DNA of 64,000 bases from positions 1 through 64,000 of the forward strand of contig CAWAUR010000009.1 in NCBI GenBank assembly GCA_963785255.1. Direction: 5' to 3'. This document shows, one piece after another, positions 8,816 through 17,031 of the stretch. Source of the DNA: Bog-159 sp963785255 (GTDB lineage Bacteria > Acidobacteriota > Terriglobia > Bryobacterales > Bryobacteraceae). Below the pieces are notes generated by a model. That model was not told the DNA's origin, did no database searches, and saw nothing but the letters and a program-made list of their open reading frames with translations. How positions within the stretch are numbered: the first letter of the stretch is position 1; each line of letters opens with the position of its first letter. The translations under genes and the position numbers were made by a program.

Positions 8816-11800
8816 TCATGGTTGTTTGGCGGACTCCGCCCTGGCTTCCCGCACCACCGGAATATCGGGATCGGCATCCTTCCAGAGAGCGGACAGATCC
8901 TTGTAGACGGCGGCCGATTTCGTGCGATCTCCGGAAGCGGACAACGCTCTGGCCAGTTGGAGGCGCGCCATCGGTCCGATGGGATCGTTCAACACGATGC
9001 CCGGATGATCGAGAATTTTTTGAAACTCGGCGGCTGCCTCGCGGTGGCGGCCCATGCGGGAATAAACGAGGCCACGCACGTAGACTGGATAGAGAGCTCC
9101 GAAGAAGGCGCCGGTGAAGAATGCTGTGCCTGGAACAGCAAGGTCGTACGGAGCGGCGGCTTGCGTCATCTCGAGCGCCTTCGCCGGGTCACCCTGATTC
9201 AGAGCTTCGAGTGCACGTAATGCCGGCAGGTAAGTGAACTGGACAGATGTATCCTGCGGGTAGCGTTTTTCGAGGTCCGCCTCGATCTTGTGAGCGTCCG
9301 CGGACTGGTGCAGAAGCGCCAGCGCAAAGGCCGGTCCATAGTCGGCGTCCCGTCCGCGGTAGAGCGACAACGCTGCTGCCGCGCTCTTTTGGGCCTCCGC
9401 GCTAATCCCGAATAGCGCATTCCACGCGGCACGAGCGCCTTCAAACTGGGCGGCCCGCTCCAGCAAACCACCCTGGCGAGCCAGGGTTATCGCGCGGTCC
9501 GATAGACGGGCTGCTTCCTTCAGGCGCCCCTCGTACGCATAGGTCAGAGCTTCTTGTTGCTCGAACCATCCCTGGGCTTCTAACTTTGCCCGGCGTTGGG
9601 TCATTTCCCTTTCCATTGCCGCCTGGTCGTTCCGCAGAAAAGCGATAAAGTACCGGCATAACGAGTACTCAACGGCTTCAATCCTACGTTCCGATGCCTT
9701 ACGAAGCACGGCCTCGGCGTCTGACAGACGGTTTTGGTAGACATAGTTAAACGCCACATTTTCGTAGGGGATGGCGAAGTCCGGGTCCTGTTCGATGGCC
9801 TTTTGACCTTCTTCCACAGCTCTCGCGTAATGCCCCGACCCCGTCGACGTGAAGCCCGATAAATATGAATGAGGCAATCGATCCGCGGGGTACTTTTGTG
9901 CCCAGGATTCCAAGGTTTGCCGCGTCAGTTCGAGGTTTCTATCTACCTGCCGGTGGTAGCTGAACGTGATGAGATAGTTTTCACGATCGCTAACCCGGTC
10001 ACGTAGTTCATAGGCCTTGGTTATATTCCGCACTCCCGTCTCGGATTCGCCGAGGTCGGAGTACGCCCGGCCCAGTTGGGCATAAGCCATCGCAAATTCC
10101 GGGTCGATCTCGATGGCCCGCTTCAGGAGTGAGATGACTTCCGCTGACTGTGCCCTGCGTTGGAAAGCCTTCACCGCCGCGCTGTATGACTTCCAGGCCT
10201 CCAGTGAGGGCGTGGTCACCTCGGTCTGCTGGCTAGGCTCCTTTTCAACGGGCGGCAGCGATTCGGCGGCGCGGGTGCGGAAGCGGTTTGCCATTTGGCC
10301 CAGCGCCTTGAAGACGTCCTCTTTTTTGGCTGCGGGCGCCTGCTCTTCGTCCAGAAGATCTCCGGTTGGGCAACTTCTTGCGCGCAAGCCCAACACGTAC
10401 TGGCTTCCGAGGCTTGTAATGGAGCCGTCCACGACCGCGGCACTTCCCGTCCGCTCGCAGACTTCGGCCGCCACATCCGGGGTGGGTTTGGCATCCGGAG
10501 GCCGGGCCATCAGGCGCAGTGTCTCGCGCATGCGCGCATCGGGAAGCACGCTGAGGTAGGGCGACTTCCCCAGTTCCCCCGCCATTAGCGGACGAAGCGT
10601 GCCGTCGAATGCCGGATCCCCCGTGGCATTCGCAAAATCGCCGAGAACAATCGCGCGCTTGTCTGTCGCCGTGGGTTTCGGCGCAGAGCCACGGCGCGCA
10701 AGAGACCAGATCGTCACTGCGCCGAATAGGATGAGCGCGAGCGCGGCGGCCGCGCCGAAAACGGCGGACTTGTGCCGGCGAAGAAACTTGCGCGCCCGGT
10801 ATAGCGCGCCCGGCGGAGACGCGAGCACCGGCCGATGCTCCGTGTATCTCTGTATATCCGCGGCGAACTCAGTGGCTGAAGCGTATCGCCGTGCCCGCAC
10901 TTTTTCCAGAGCTTTCATGGCGATGCGGTTGAGGTCGCCATCCACCAGGCGGCGCAGAGAGGCCGGGTCGGTCTGGCGGCGCGCGGCAATATCGGCGGCC
11001 GCCGTGCCCATGGTGGTCAGCTTTCGCGAAAGCGGCGGGGCCTCTTCTTCGCGGATGATGCGAAGCATCCCGGTTAAGCCGGCCTGCCGCATTCTGGCCG
11101 CGTCGTAAGGGACAGTGCCGATCAGCAACTCGTACAGCAGCACCCCGAGCGAATACACATCGGAGCTGGCATCCACATCTCCGGTGGTCACCTCGGCTTG
11201 CTCAGGACTGGCGTACTCCGGCGTACCCACCAACTGGCCGAATTGCGTGAGCAGAGTAGTCTCCACGGCCCACTGGTCGGTAGCCTTGGCGATGCCGAAA
11301 TCGATCACTTTAGGAACAGGCGTGCCTTCCTGTTCGGTGACCAGCACATTCGACGGCTTCAGGTCGCGGTGGATCACGCCTTTCTGGTGCGCGTGCTGAA
11401 CGGCGCGGCACACCGCGAGAAAGAGTCCCAAGCGTTGGCCGATGGCGATCCGATGGCGGTCGCAGTACTGCGTGATGGGAACGCCTTCGATGTACTCCAT
11501 AACGAAGTACGGCCGGCCTTTGGGCGTGGCGCCCGCGTCGAAGATCCTTGCGATATTGGGGTGGTCCATCATGGCCAGCGCCTGACGCTCGTTGGCGAAG
11601 CGGGCGAGTACCTGGCCGGTGTCCATGCCGAGTTTTACTACTTTGAGAGCCACCGAGCGGCGAATGGGTTCGCGCTGTTCGGCGAGGTACACGGTGCCCA
11701 TGCCGCCTTCGCCTAGAGTTCGAAGGATGTGATAACGGCCGAAGTCGTCATCGCCGGCCGCGGCTTTCACTGTATCGATGGTCTGAGTTCCGGACTCGCC

Positions 11801-11905
11801 GGCGCCAAGCGAACTATCGAAGGCGCCCTGGATCAGACACTTGGGGCACAGGCCCGCGGGATCACCCGCTTCGAGTTCGGCGCCGCACTGAGGACAGGAC
11901 ATCAT
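8816..11905 (-). CDS. Membrane Ser/Thr protein kinase with TPR region
   Basis: A 1029-residue Hanks-type kinase. It begins with a zinc ribbon (CPQCGAE and CPKC). The kinase domain has the glycine loop LGEGGMGTVYLAEQ, the catalytic loop HRDLKPSNVLV, the DFGIAKATD motif and the activation segment end GTPEYASPEQ. One transmembrane helix follows (FGAAAALALILFGAVTIWSLA, about residues 395-415). The remaining 600 residues, outside the membrane, contain several TPR-like helix pairs such as IDPEFAMAYAQLGRAYSDLG. It is probably a sensor kinase that phosphorylates cytosolic targets. The neighbouring ECF sigma factor gene in the same orientation is a plausible partner; this is inference from context. 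Confidence 0.9.
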   Translation of the reverse strand: MMSCPQCGAELEAGDPAGLCPKCLIQGAFDSSLGAGESGTQTIDTVKAAAGDDDFGRYHILRTLGEGGMGTVYLAEQREPIRRSVALKVVKLGMDTGQVLARFANERQALAMMDHPNIARIFDAGATPKGRPYFVMEYIEGVPITQYCDRHRIAIGQRLGLFLAVCRAVQHAHQKGVIHRDLKPSNVLVTEQEGTPVPKVIDFGIAKATDQWAVETTLLTQFGQLVGTPEYASPEQAEVTTGDVDASSDVYSLGVLLYELLIGTVPYDAARMRQAGLTGMLRIIREEEAPPLSRKLTTMGTAAADIAARRQTDPASLRRLVDGDLNRIAMKALEKVRARRYASATEFAADIQRYTEHRPVLASPPGALYRARKFLRRHKSAVFGAAAALALILFGAVTIWSLARRGSAPKPTATDKRAIVLGDFANATGDPAFDGTLRPLMAGELGKSPYLSVLPDARMRETLRLMARPPDAKPTPDVAAEVCERTGSAAVVDGSITSLGSQYVLGLRARSCPTGDLLDEEQAPAAKKEDVFKALGQMANRFRTRAAESLPPVEKEPSQQTEVTTPSLEAWKSYSAAVKAFQRRAQSAEVISLLKRAIEIDPEFAMAYAQLGRAYSDLGESETGVRNITKAYELRDRVSDRENYLITFSYHRQVDRNLELTRQTLESWAQKYPADRLPHSYLSGFTSTGSGHYARAVEEGQKAIEQDPDFAIPYENVAFNYVYQNRLSDAEAVLRKASERRIEAVEYSLCRYFIAFLRNDQAAMEREMTQRRAKLEAQGWFEQQEALTYAYEGRLKEAARLSDRAITLARQGGLLERAAQFEGARAAWNALFGISAEAQKSAAAALSLYRGRDADYGPAFALALLHQSADAHKIEADLEKRYPQDTSVQFTYLPALRALEALNQGDPAKALEMTQAAAPYDLAVPGTAFFTGAFFGALYPVYVRGLVYSRMGRHREAAAEFQKILDHPGIVLNDPIGPMARLQLARALSASGDRTKSAAVYKDLSALWKDADPDIPVVREARAESAKQP

Positions 11906-11998
11906 AATCCGGTGCTGTTTGCCAATGATACATCAAGCCCGCGACCGTGTGTAACCTCGCGCGGGCGTTTTCCTTATCGCCTGATGGAGGGAACAAAC

Positions 11999-13174
11999 AT
12001 GAGACTCAAACAAACGAAAACGATCGGGGCGGCAATTGTCGCGGGCAGTCTGCTCGCCGCAGTGGCCATGGCCCAGTCACCAAGTTATACGATCATCGAT
12101 CTAGGCACGGTGGGCCTGAACGGGCAGCCGTTCGCCATCGCCAACGACGGCCTGGTCGTGGGCGCGGTGCAAACCGGCAACGCATTACAGGCCGTGCTCT
12201 ACTACAACGGCCGGACGATCAATATCGGCAAACCCGGACTCAAAGGACAAAACAGCCAGGCGTTTAGCGTGAACGCGTGGGGGCAGGCTGTGGGTGAGGC
12301 CCAAACCGGCAGTGCGGACCCGCAAGGCGAGGACTTTTGCGGTTTCGCGGCACTGGGCTTGGCGTCTTCCGGCACGACCTGTGTTCCGTTCCTGTGGCAA
12401 AACGGCGTCATGCGTCCGCTTCCGGCGCTGGGAGGCAACAACGGCGTGGCCAACCAGATCAACGGTGCGGGTCAAACGGTGGGGATGGCGGAGAAGGACA
12501 TGCCGGACGCGACGTGCCCATCCGGCGGTCCGCAAAAACTTGAGTTCAAGCCCGCGGCATGGCAAAACGGTAACGTGCGAGAGCTGCCCACGTATGGCGG
12601 CGATCCGGACGGCAACGCGCACGCCATCAACGATTCCGGCCAGGCGGCCGGCGGATCCGGCGTCTGCGCGGCCTTCAACCCGATCTGGCTGACCAATCTC
12701 CAGCCTCTGCACGCCCTGCTTTGGGAAAGCGGCAAAGTCGTCGACCTCGGCAACCTGGGAGGGACGGGACACGGAGACGGAATCATGGCACTCAACCTCA
12801 ACAACCATGGGCAGGTGATCGGGAGTTCAGACTTGCCGGGGGACGCCAGCTTTCATGCTTTCTTGTGGACGCGCGAGACAAAGATGCAGGATCTGGGGAC
12901 GCTCCCGGGGGACGTGGATAGCGCCGCCATCGGCATTAACGACATGGGCCAGATCGTGGGCGTGTCGATCGACGCCAATTTCAACCCGCGCGCGTTTCTG
13001 CGGCAGGGCCGGGATTTGGTGGACCTGAATACACTCGTCGCCGGCGGTTCTCCCTTGGATCTGGCCTCCGCATGTTCCATCAATACGGCGGGTGAGATCG
13101 TGGGCTTCGCGTTCGACAACAGCGGGAACGTTCACGCGTACATGGCGGCGCCGAGTAACTCCAGCCATGATTAG
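11999..13174 (+). CDS. Secreted HAF-repeat protein
   Basis: A 391-residue exported protein. The start at 11999 gives a signal peptide (MRLKQTKTIGAAIVAGSLLAAVAMA, cleavage before QSPSY). The mature part is a series of about seven repeats of the HAF type: a YTIIDLG-like strand, GINxxGQIVG (for example INDMGQIVGVS, INTAGEIVGFA) and HAFLW/AFLWQNG. Such repeats probably form a beta-propeller-like extracellular domain; function is unknown. It is divergent from the kinase gene with a 93-bp gap. A hairpin follows the stop codon. Confidence 0.82.
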   Translation: MRLKQTKTIGAAIVAGSLLAAVAMAQSPSYTIIDLGTVGLNGQPFAIANDGLVVGAVQTGNALQAVLYYNGRTINIGKPGLKGQNSQAFSVNAWGQAVGEAQTGSADPQGEDFCGFAALGLASSGTTCVPFLWQNGVMRPLPALGGNNGVANQINGAGQTVGMAEKDMPDATCPSGGPQKLEFKPAAWQNGNVRELPTYGGDPDGNAHAINDSGQAAGGSGVCAAFNPIWLTNLQPLHALLWESGKVVDLGNLGGTGHGDGIMALNLNNHGQVIGSSDLPGDASFHAFLWTRETKMQDLGTLPGDVDSAAIGINDMGQIVGVSIDANFNPRAFLRQGRDLVDLNTLVAGGSPLDLASACSINTAGEIVGFAFDNSGNVHAYMAAPSNSSHD

Positions 13175-13190
13175 ACCGTTCTGCGGCGCG

Positions 13191-13213
13191 CAACGAGAAT
13201 TTTGTTCTCGTTG
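13191..13213 (+). terminator. Hairpin after the HAF-repeat gene
   Basis: CAACGAGAA, a TTTTG loop and TTCTCGTTG form a perfect 9-bp stem 17 bases after the stop codon. There is no long T tract behind it, so it could be a weak terminator or an mRNA 3'-end stabiliser. Confidence 0.5.
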
Positions 13214-13279
13214 TGTTGGCAGTCCATCCGATTCAATCGTCCACCGCGAATTCTGTCTGCTGAGTCCTGACTTCCTCGA

Positions 13280-13439
13280 CTCCCATATCCCGCAGGGATA
13301 TCAAGGGCGCAGCCCTTGGCTAGTTAGTTTAGCTAATTGGAGGGCGGGCAATCCTGCCCTCCAATTGGTCTTCATCGCTTTCGGTGGCCCGCAGGGCCAT
13401 GGGGCACTCCGCATGGACAGGCCGGGAGGCCTGTCCTAC
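13280..13439. repeat. Run of five different palindromes
   Basis: Within 160 bases lie ATATCCCGCAGGGATAT, CAAGGGCGCAGCCCTTG, an 11-bp stem AATTGGAGGGC/GCCCTCCAATT (13335-13366), TGGCCCGCAGGGCCA and the family A palindrome GGACAGGCCGGGAGGCCTGTCC followed by TAC (13415-13439). They lie in the 310-base gap between two convergent genes. Nothing in the gap looks coding. Confidence 0.75.
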
Positions 13440-13486
13440 TTGGTTTTGAGTTTGTCGCCGGATATCCAACGAGGCGCACCAGCGCT

Positions 13487-13723
13487 TCAAGCGATGCTTT
13501 CGAGCGCAAGGATTTTTTTCTTAACTGCCGGTGGGAAGTCCACGAACACAAAGTGGCCTTTATGATACAGATAATCTTCGCCGCTTTCATCGACGATCCG
13601 CACTAGATCGTCCTTGGCGCCTGCTGCGTCGGGGAGAATCCGATAAACCTTGCCGAGCACGAGCGAGGCCCGATAGCCGCTGTTGTCGATGCACAGAGCG
13701 AAGGACTTTGGTTGTGCTTTCAT
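13487..13723 (-). CDS. Hypothetical protein, 78 aa
   Basis: A small basic-to-neutral protein beginning MKAQPKSFALCIDNSGYRAS. It has a strand-rich pattern (SLVLGKVYRILPD, DDLVRIVDESGEDYLY, FVFVDFPPAVKKKIL) that suggests a small beta barrel. Its start overlaps the end of the upstream gene by 4 bp (ATGA), so the two form a coupled pair. No family could be named. The arrangement of two tiny coupled genes recalls toxin-antitoxin pairs, but no motif supports that. Confidence 0.6.
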   Translation of the reverse strand: MKAQPKSFALCIDNSGYRASLVLGKVYRILPDAAGAKDDLVRIVDESGEDYLYHKGHFVFVDFPPAVKKKILALESIA

Positions 13724-13959
13724 CTTTCGTCCAGATAGCGCTTGATCTTGAGGTCTCTCTTTCCGATCCCATGCGCCTCATACCAGTGTAGCTCGACCCG
13801 CCGCAGAGCGCCGTTCGGAAGCCGCACAAGGGCGATCCCTTTCATCTTTCGCCAGCGGCCATGGCCGTAGATTTTGTTGAGGTAGGAGCGAACACGGACA
13901 CCGGGGCCAAGCGCGATAGCCTCGGTGTTCGCGACGGGACCAACTAGATCGAATTTCAT
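13720..13959 (-). CDS. Hypothetical protein, 79 aa
   Basis: The first gene of a coupled two-gene unit with the 78-residue protein. The sequence is basic (RSYLNKIYGHGRWRKMKG, KRDLKIKRYL) with a strand pair GIALVRLPNGALRRVELHWYEAHG. This pattern is reminiscent of short proteins of unknown function that end in an ELHWYEAHGIG-like motif. Its start has no strong Shine-Dalgarno sequence. Function not recognised. Confidence 0.6.
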   Translation of the reverse strand: MKFDLVGPVANTEAIALGPGVRVRSYLNKIYGHGRWRKMKGIALVRLPNGALRRVELHWYEAHGIGKRDLKIKRYLDER

Positions 13960-13980
13960 TCCCGGCCACGCGGCTGCAAG

Positions 13981-14628
13981 AAGAGTGGACAGGCCAGGAG
14001 GCCTGTCCTACTTGGTCTTCAGCTTTTCGCGCTGCTCGCGCAGGACGGCTTTGCGGCTGAGCTTGATCTTGTTGCCTTCGAGCGCCAGGACTTTGACCAG
14101 GATCTGGTCGCCTTCCTTCAACTCGTCGCGCACTTCACGCACGCGATTTTCGGCGATCTCGCTGATGTGCAGCAGGCCGTCTGTGCCGGGGAAGATTTCG
14201 ACAAACGCCCCGAAATCGACCAGCCGCACCACCTTGCCGAGATAGGTTTTCCCGACTTCGGCTACGGCGGTGATGTCGCCGATGATCTGCAGAGCTTTGT
14301 TGGCGGCGGCTTCGTCGGCCGAAGAGACATGCACGGTGCCATCGTCATCGACGTCGATTTTCACGCCGGTCTGCTCGATGATGCCGCGAATCACCTTGCC
14401 GCCTGGTCCGATGACGTCACGGATCTTATCGGTCGGAATGTTGATGGTGTAAATACGCGGCGCGTATTGCGACATGTTGGCGCGCGGCTGGGCGATGGCC
14501 TCCTCCATCTTGCCGATGATATACAGGCGGCCGTGGCGGGCCTGTTCCAGGGCCTCGGTCATGATTTTGGCGGTGACGTTGGGCACCTTAATATCCATCT
14601 GCACGGCGGTGATGCCGTCGCCCGTGCC
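13981..14628 (-). pseudogene. Second copy of the 3' end of pnp (KH and S1 domains)
   Basis: This segment repeats 17001-17648 at an exact offset of 3020 bases. The encoded protein is the same as the last ~200 residues of PNPase: the KH domain (IPTDKIRDVIGPGGKVIRG) and the S1 domain (GKTYLGKVVRLVDFGAFVEI), down to the same end LKTK and TAG. I found one mismatch in the palindrome (13996), and about ten changes clustered in the last 70 bases (14565-14630). Beyond that, similarity stops. The catalytic RNase PH domains are missing. An open frame continues upstream to 14868, but those residues are antisense to the next gene and look accidental. Whether a short KH-S1 protein is made from an internal ATG is unknown. 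Confidence 0.9.
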
Positions 14629-14679
14629 TGTCGCGTCCGCTTGGCTCGCGGTTTGTGGCGTCGTGCTTTCTGGGTTAAT

Positions 14680-16396
14680 ATGCATCTTATGGGCCTGACA
14701 GTGGGCAACTTGGTTCAGCGATTTGACAGCGGCGATATTAGGCTGCCATTGATGCAGCGAGATTATGTTTGGAAAGCCAAGAAAGTCACCAAGCTGCTCG
14801 ACTCCCTTTATAAGCGTTGGCCAATTGGATCCTTCTACGTGTGGCGGACGGAGGGTGATCACCTCCACAAAGGCGAGGGTCGGCGCACCCGCGGGAAGGC
14901 CGCCCGATGGTTTCTACGGGTTCCTATTGGACGGCCAACAAAGATTGACGAGTTTGTCCCTCGCGATCCAGGGAGAGGCCGAGGGTGAGTTATCACAGCG
15001 TGGCTTTTTCGACTTGGAGAACGAGACCTTTTATCTGGGTACGATGAAGCGAACGATCGCGAAGCGCATCGAGGCTGGCGACGCCCTCATCGTTCCGCTC
15101 TCCGACATAGTGACGTGTTCCCCCGATGACACCGCCTACCTAAGGGCCATCGAACGGATAATTCAAACTCTCAAAGACCACGGAAGGCTCGTCAAAGGAG
15201 CTCAGGTTGACGTTTATCGCACGCGGCTGCAAAGAGTGGCCACCATGCTTGCGCGCGACGCTGGATATGAGGTATTCACCGACGACCAAGAGGAGCATGC
15301 GTTCGAGCTCTTCTCAAGGCTCAACAAAGGAGGGACTTCGCTGTCGACTGGGGATGTCGCAGGCGCTAGGCTCGCCTCGCAAGCCACCAGGAAAATCGTC
15401 GAGCCGATGCGTGCCGTCGTCGCAGAGAAGGAGATGCGCGCTCTCGGCATCAACTTCGTGTTTCTTCTGCGCATGCTCGTCACGGTGCACCGGCACAGTT
15501 GCAGGTTCTCCAAACTCCCCAACAGTTGGGCCGCCGACACTGGCGAGATCGAGGCCTCGTGGCGGCGCACCGAGCAAGCGCTACGTGCCACGATTCAATT
15601 CGTCGGGAATGACGTCGGGTGGACGACCAGGCGCTGGTTGCCGTCGACAATGGCACTGATACCGGTGGTTTACCTGCTGGCAAATACCAGCAACGCGTCG
15701 CTGCGTGGAAAGGACGCCGATCTCGTAAGGCGCTACCTTCTGGTGGCTGGACTGCGAAGCCTCTTCCGCGGGACGACGGAAACTACAGTCGATTCGTACG
15801 TGAAGGCGGTGCGCGGCGCCACCGGCGACCGAACGCGCCGTGCGCGCGCCTTGTTCGAGAAGATTCCGAAGAATCGGCTGTATCGGATCAAAAAGGAGGA
15901 TATTCGCACCGCGTCGGGAATGTATTCCTCTCTGATGCAAATTTACCTTGCGTACCTCTACTCCAAGGATGCGCGAAGTTGGCCGAGTGGACGCCCACTG
16001 AAGGACGTTTTGCACGACGGGCTCGCCAGCGATCCTCTTGGAGTCCACCACGTGTTTCCAAGGGAGTTGATGCAAGATCGGGACTACCCACTCGAAAGGG
16101 TGAACACCGTGGCCAATTACGCGATTCTTTCCCAGGCGGACAACGCGGAGCTGACCGGCCGCGACCCGTTCGACGTCTGGCGGTCGCTAAAACCAAACCA
16201 AAGGGAGTGGGCGTCGACTCAGTTGTTTTTCATCGCCCGCGAGGATCTCTTAAAAGCGTACGACGAGTTTATCGAGTTCAGGGCCGAAAAACTGGCAGAC
16301 GCTCTCAACGATTTCGTCGGACTGGGCGAGCGCCGAGCCGGGGGGCAGGCCGCAGCTGCGGCCGTCTCTAGGTCTGGGACGGCCCTCGGCACCTGA
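14680..16396 (+). pseudogene. Frameshifted DUF262-HNH protein (GmrSD-like)
   Basis: The N terminus starts at 14680 or 14689 (MGLTVGNLVQRFDSGDIRLP, then QRDYVW and LLDSLYKRWPIGSFYVW), which is the beginning of a DUF262 domain. Between about 14860 and 14915 the reading frame shifts by +1. The rest continues as GFYGFLLDGQQRLTSLSLAI with the DUF262 nucleotide-binding motif DGQQR. Near the C terminus an HNH-like nuclease motif is seen, VHHVFPRELM followed by NTVANYAIL and NAEL. Together this is the single-chain form of GmrSD-type modification-dependent (type IV) restriction enzymes. Without the shift the protein would have about 570 residues. The shift may be real inactivation or a sequencing error. 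It lies between the two pnp copies. Confidence 0.75.
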
Positions 16397-16452
16397 TAGA
16401 GGCGGCTCGCGCGATCCCTAGGAATCCGCTATCATCATCTTCATAGGGATCT

Positions 16453-16998
16453 ATGAGCACGGTAGCCGAAGGGCTGGTGACATTGGAACGGTTCTTGAGG
16501 TTGCCGGACAGCCCGGGCAAACAGGAATTCGATCATGGCCGGGTAATTCTGATGCCGCCGCCAAAATACGCCCATACGCTTACCGCGAAAAAGATTTACG
16601 ATCGTCTATCCTTGGCACTGCAAGGGAAAGGGTTGACGGTTTTTTCCGAAGCCGGTTTTTTGCTCGCGCCCGACGTCGTGCGGCAACCCGATGTGGCCGT
16701 AGTCGAAGACGCCAGGCTCAAGACTGCGAAAGCGGATGAATACCTAATCGGCGCGCCGCTGGTGGCCATCGAAGTCGCGTCGCCAGCTAATACAGCCGAG
16801 GAATTGGACCTCAAGATCGATCAATACCTTCGCGGCGGAAGCAGGGCCGTTTGGGTGGCGTTTCCGAAGCGCAAAGCGGTCGTGCGGCATGCGCTCATCG
16901 CGGGCAGGATTCACGCGGCCGAGTACAGGGCGGGCGAGGCGTTCTCGGAGGATAGCATTCCGACTCCCTGCGAGTTTGATCCCGCGGATTTCTTTTGA
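16453..16998 (+). CDS. Uma2-family (DUF820) putative endonuclease
   Basis: A 181-residue protein of the PD-(D/E)XK-like Uma2 family. The usual order is visible: FLRLPDSPGKQEFDHGRVILMP at the N terminus, VRQPDVAVVED (catalytic Asp region, about residues 76-86), LVAIEVASPANTAEELDLKIDQYL (Glu and Lys region, about 100-123) and AVWVAFPKRKAVVRH. The length is normal. These proteins are abundant in cyanobacteria, Chloroflexi and acidobacteria, and their biological role is unsettled. A TATCATCATCTTCATA-like AT-rich stretch before the start may hold the promoter. It is the second gene of the insert between the pnp copies. Confidence 0.85.
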   Translation: MSTVAEGLVTLERFLRLPDSPGKQEFDHGRVILMPPPKYAHTLTAKKIYDRLSLALQGKGLTVFSEAGFLLAPDVVRQPDVAVVEDARLKTAKADEYLIGAPLVAIEVASPANTAEELDLKIDQYLRGGSRAVWVAFPKRKAVVRHALIAGRIHAAEYRAGEAFSEDSIPTPCEFDPADFF

Positions 16999-17006
16999 CC
17001 AAGAGT

Positions 17007-17031
17007 GGACAGGCCGGGAGGCCTGTCCTAC
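17007..17031. repeat. Palindrome (family A) overlapping the pnp stop codon
   Basis: GGACAGGCCGGGAGGCCTGTCC followed by TAC. On the minus strand it reads GTAGGACAGGCC, and the TAG inside it is the stop codon of pnp (17028-17030). The same palindrome with one base change ends the second pnp copy at 13987-14011. Confidence 0.9.

Noticed and set aside
13191..13213. Considered as a classical Rho-independent terminator
   Set aside because: The hairpin is good, but no T tract follows, so it was kept only as a terminator-like hairpin with modest confidence.
14008..14868. 286-residue KH-S1 protein starting at 14868
   Set aside because: The first ~80 residues are antisense to the DUF262 gene and unrelated to PNPase; only the duplicated part is meaningful.
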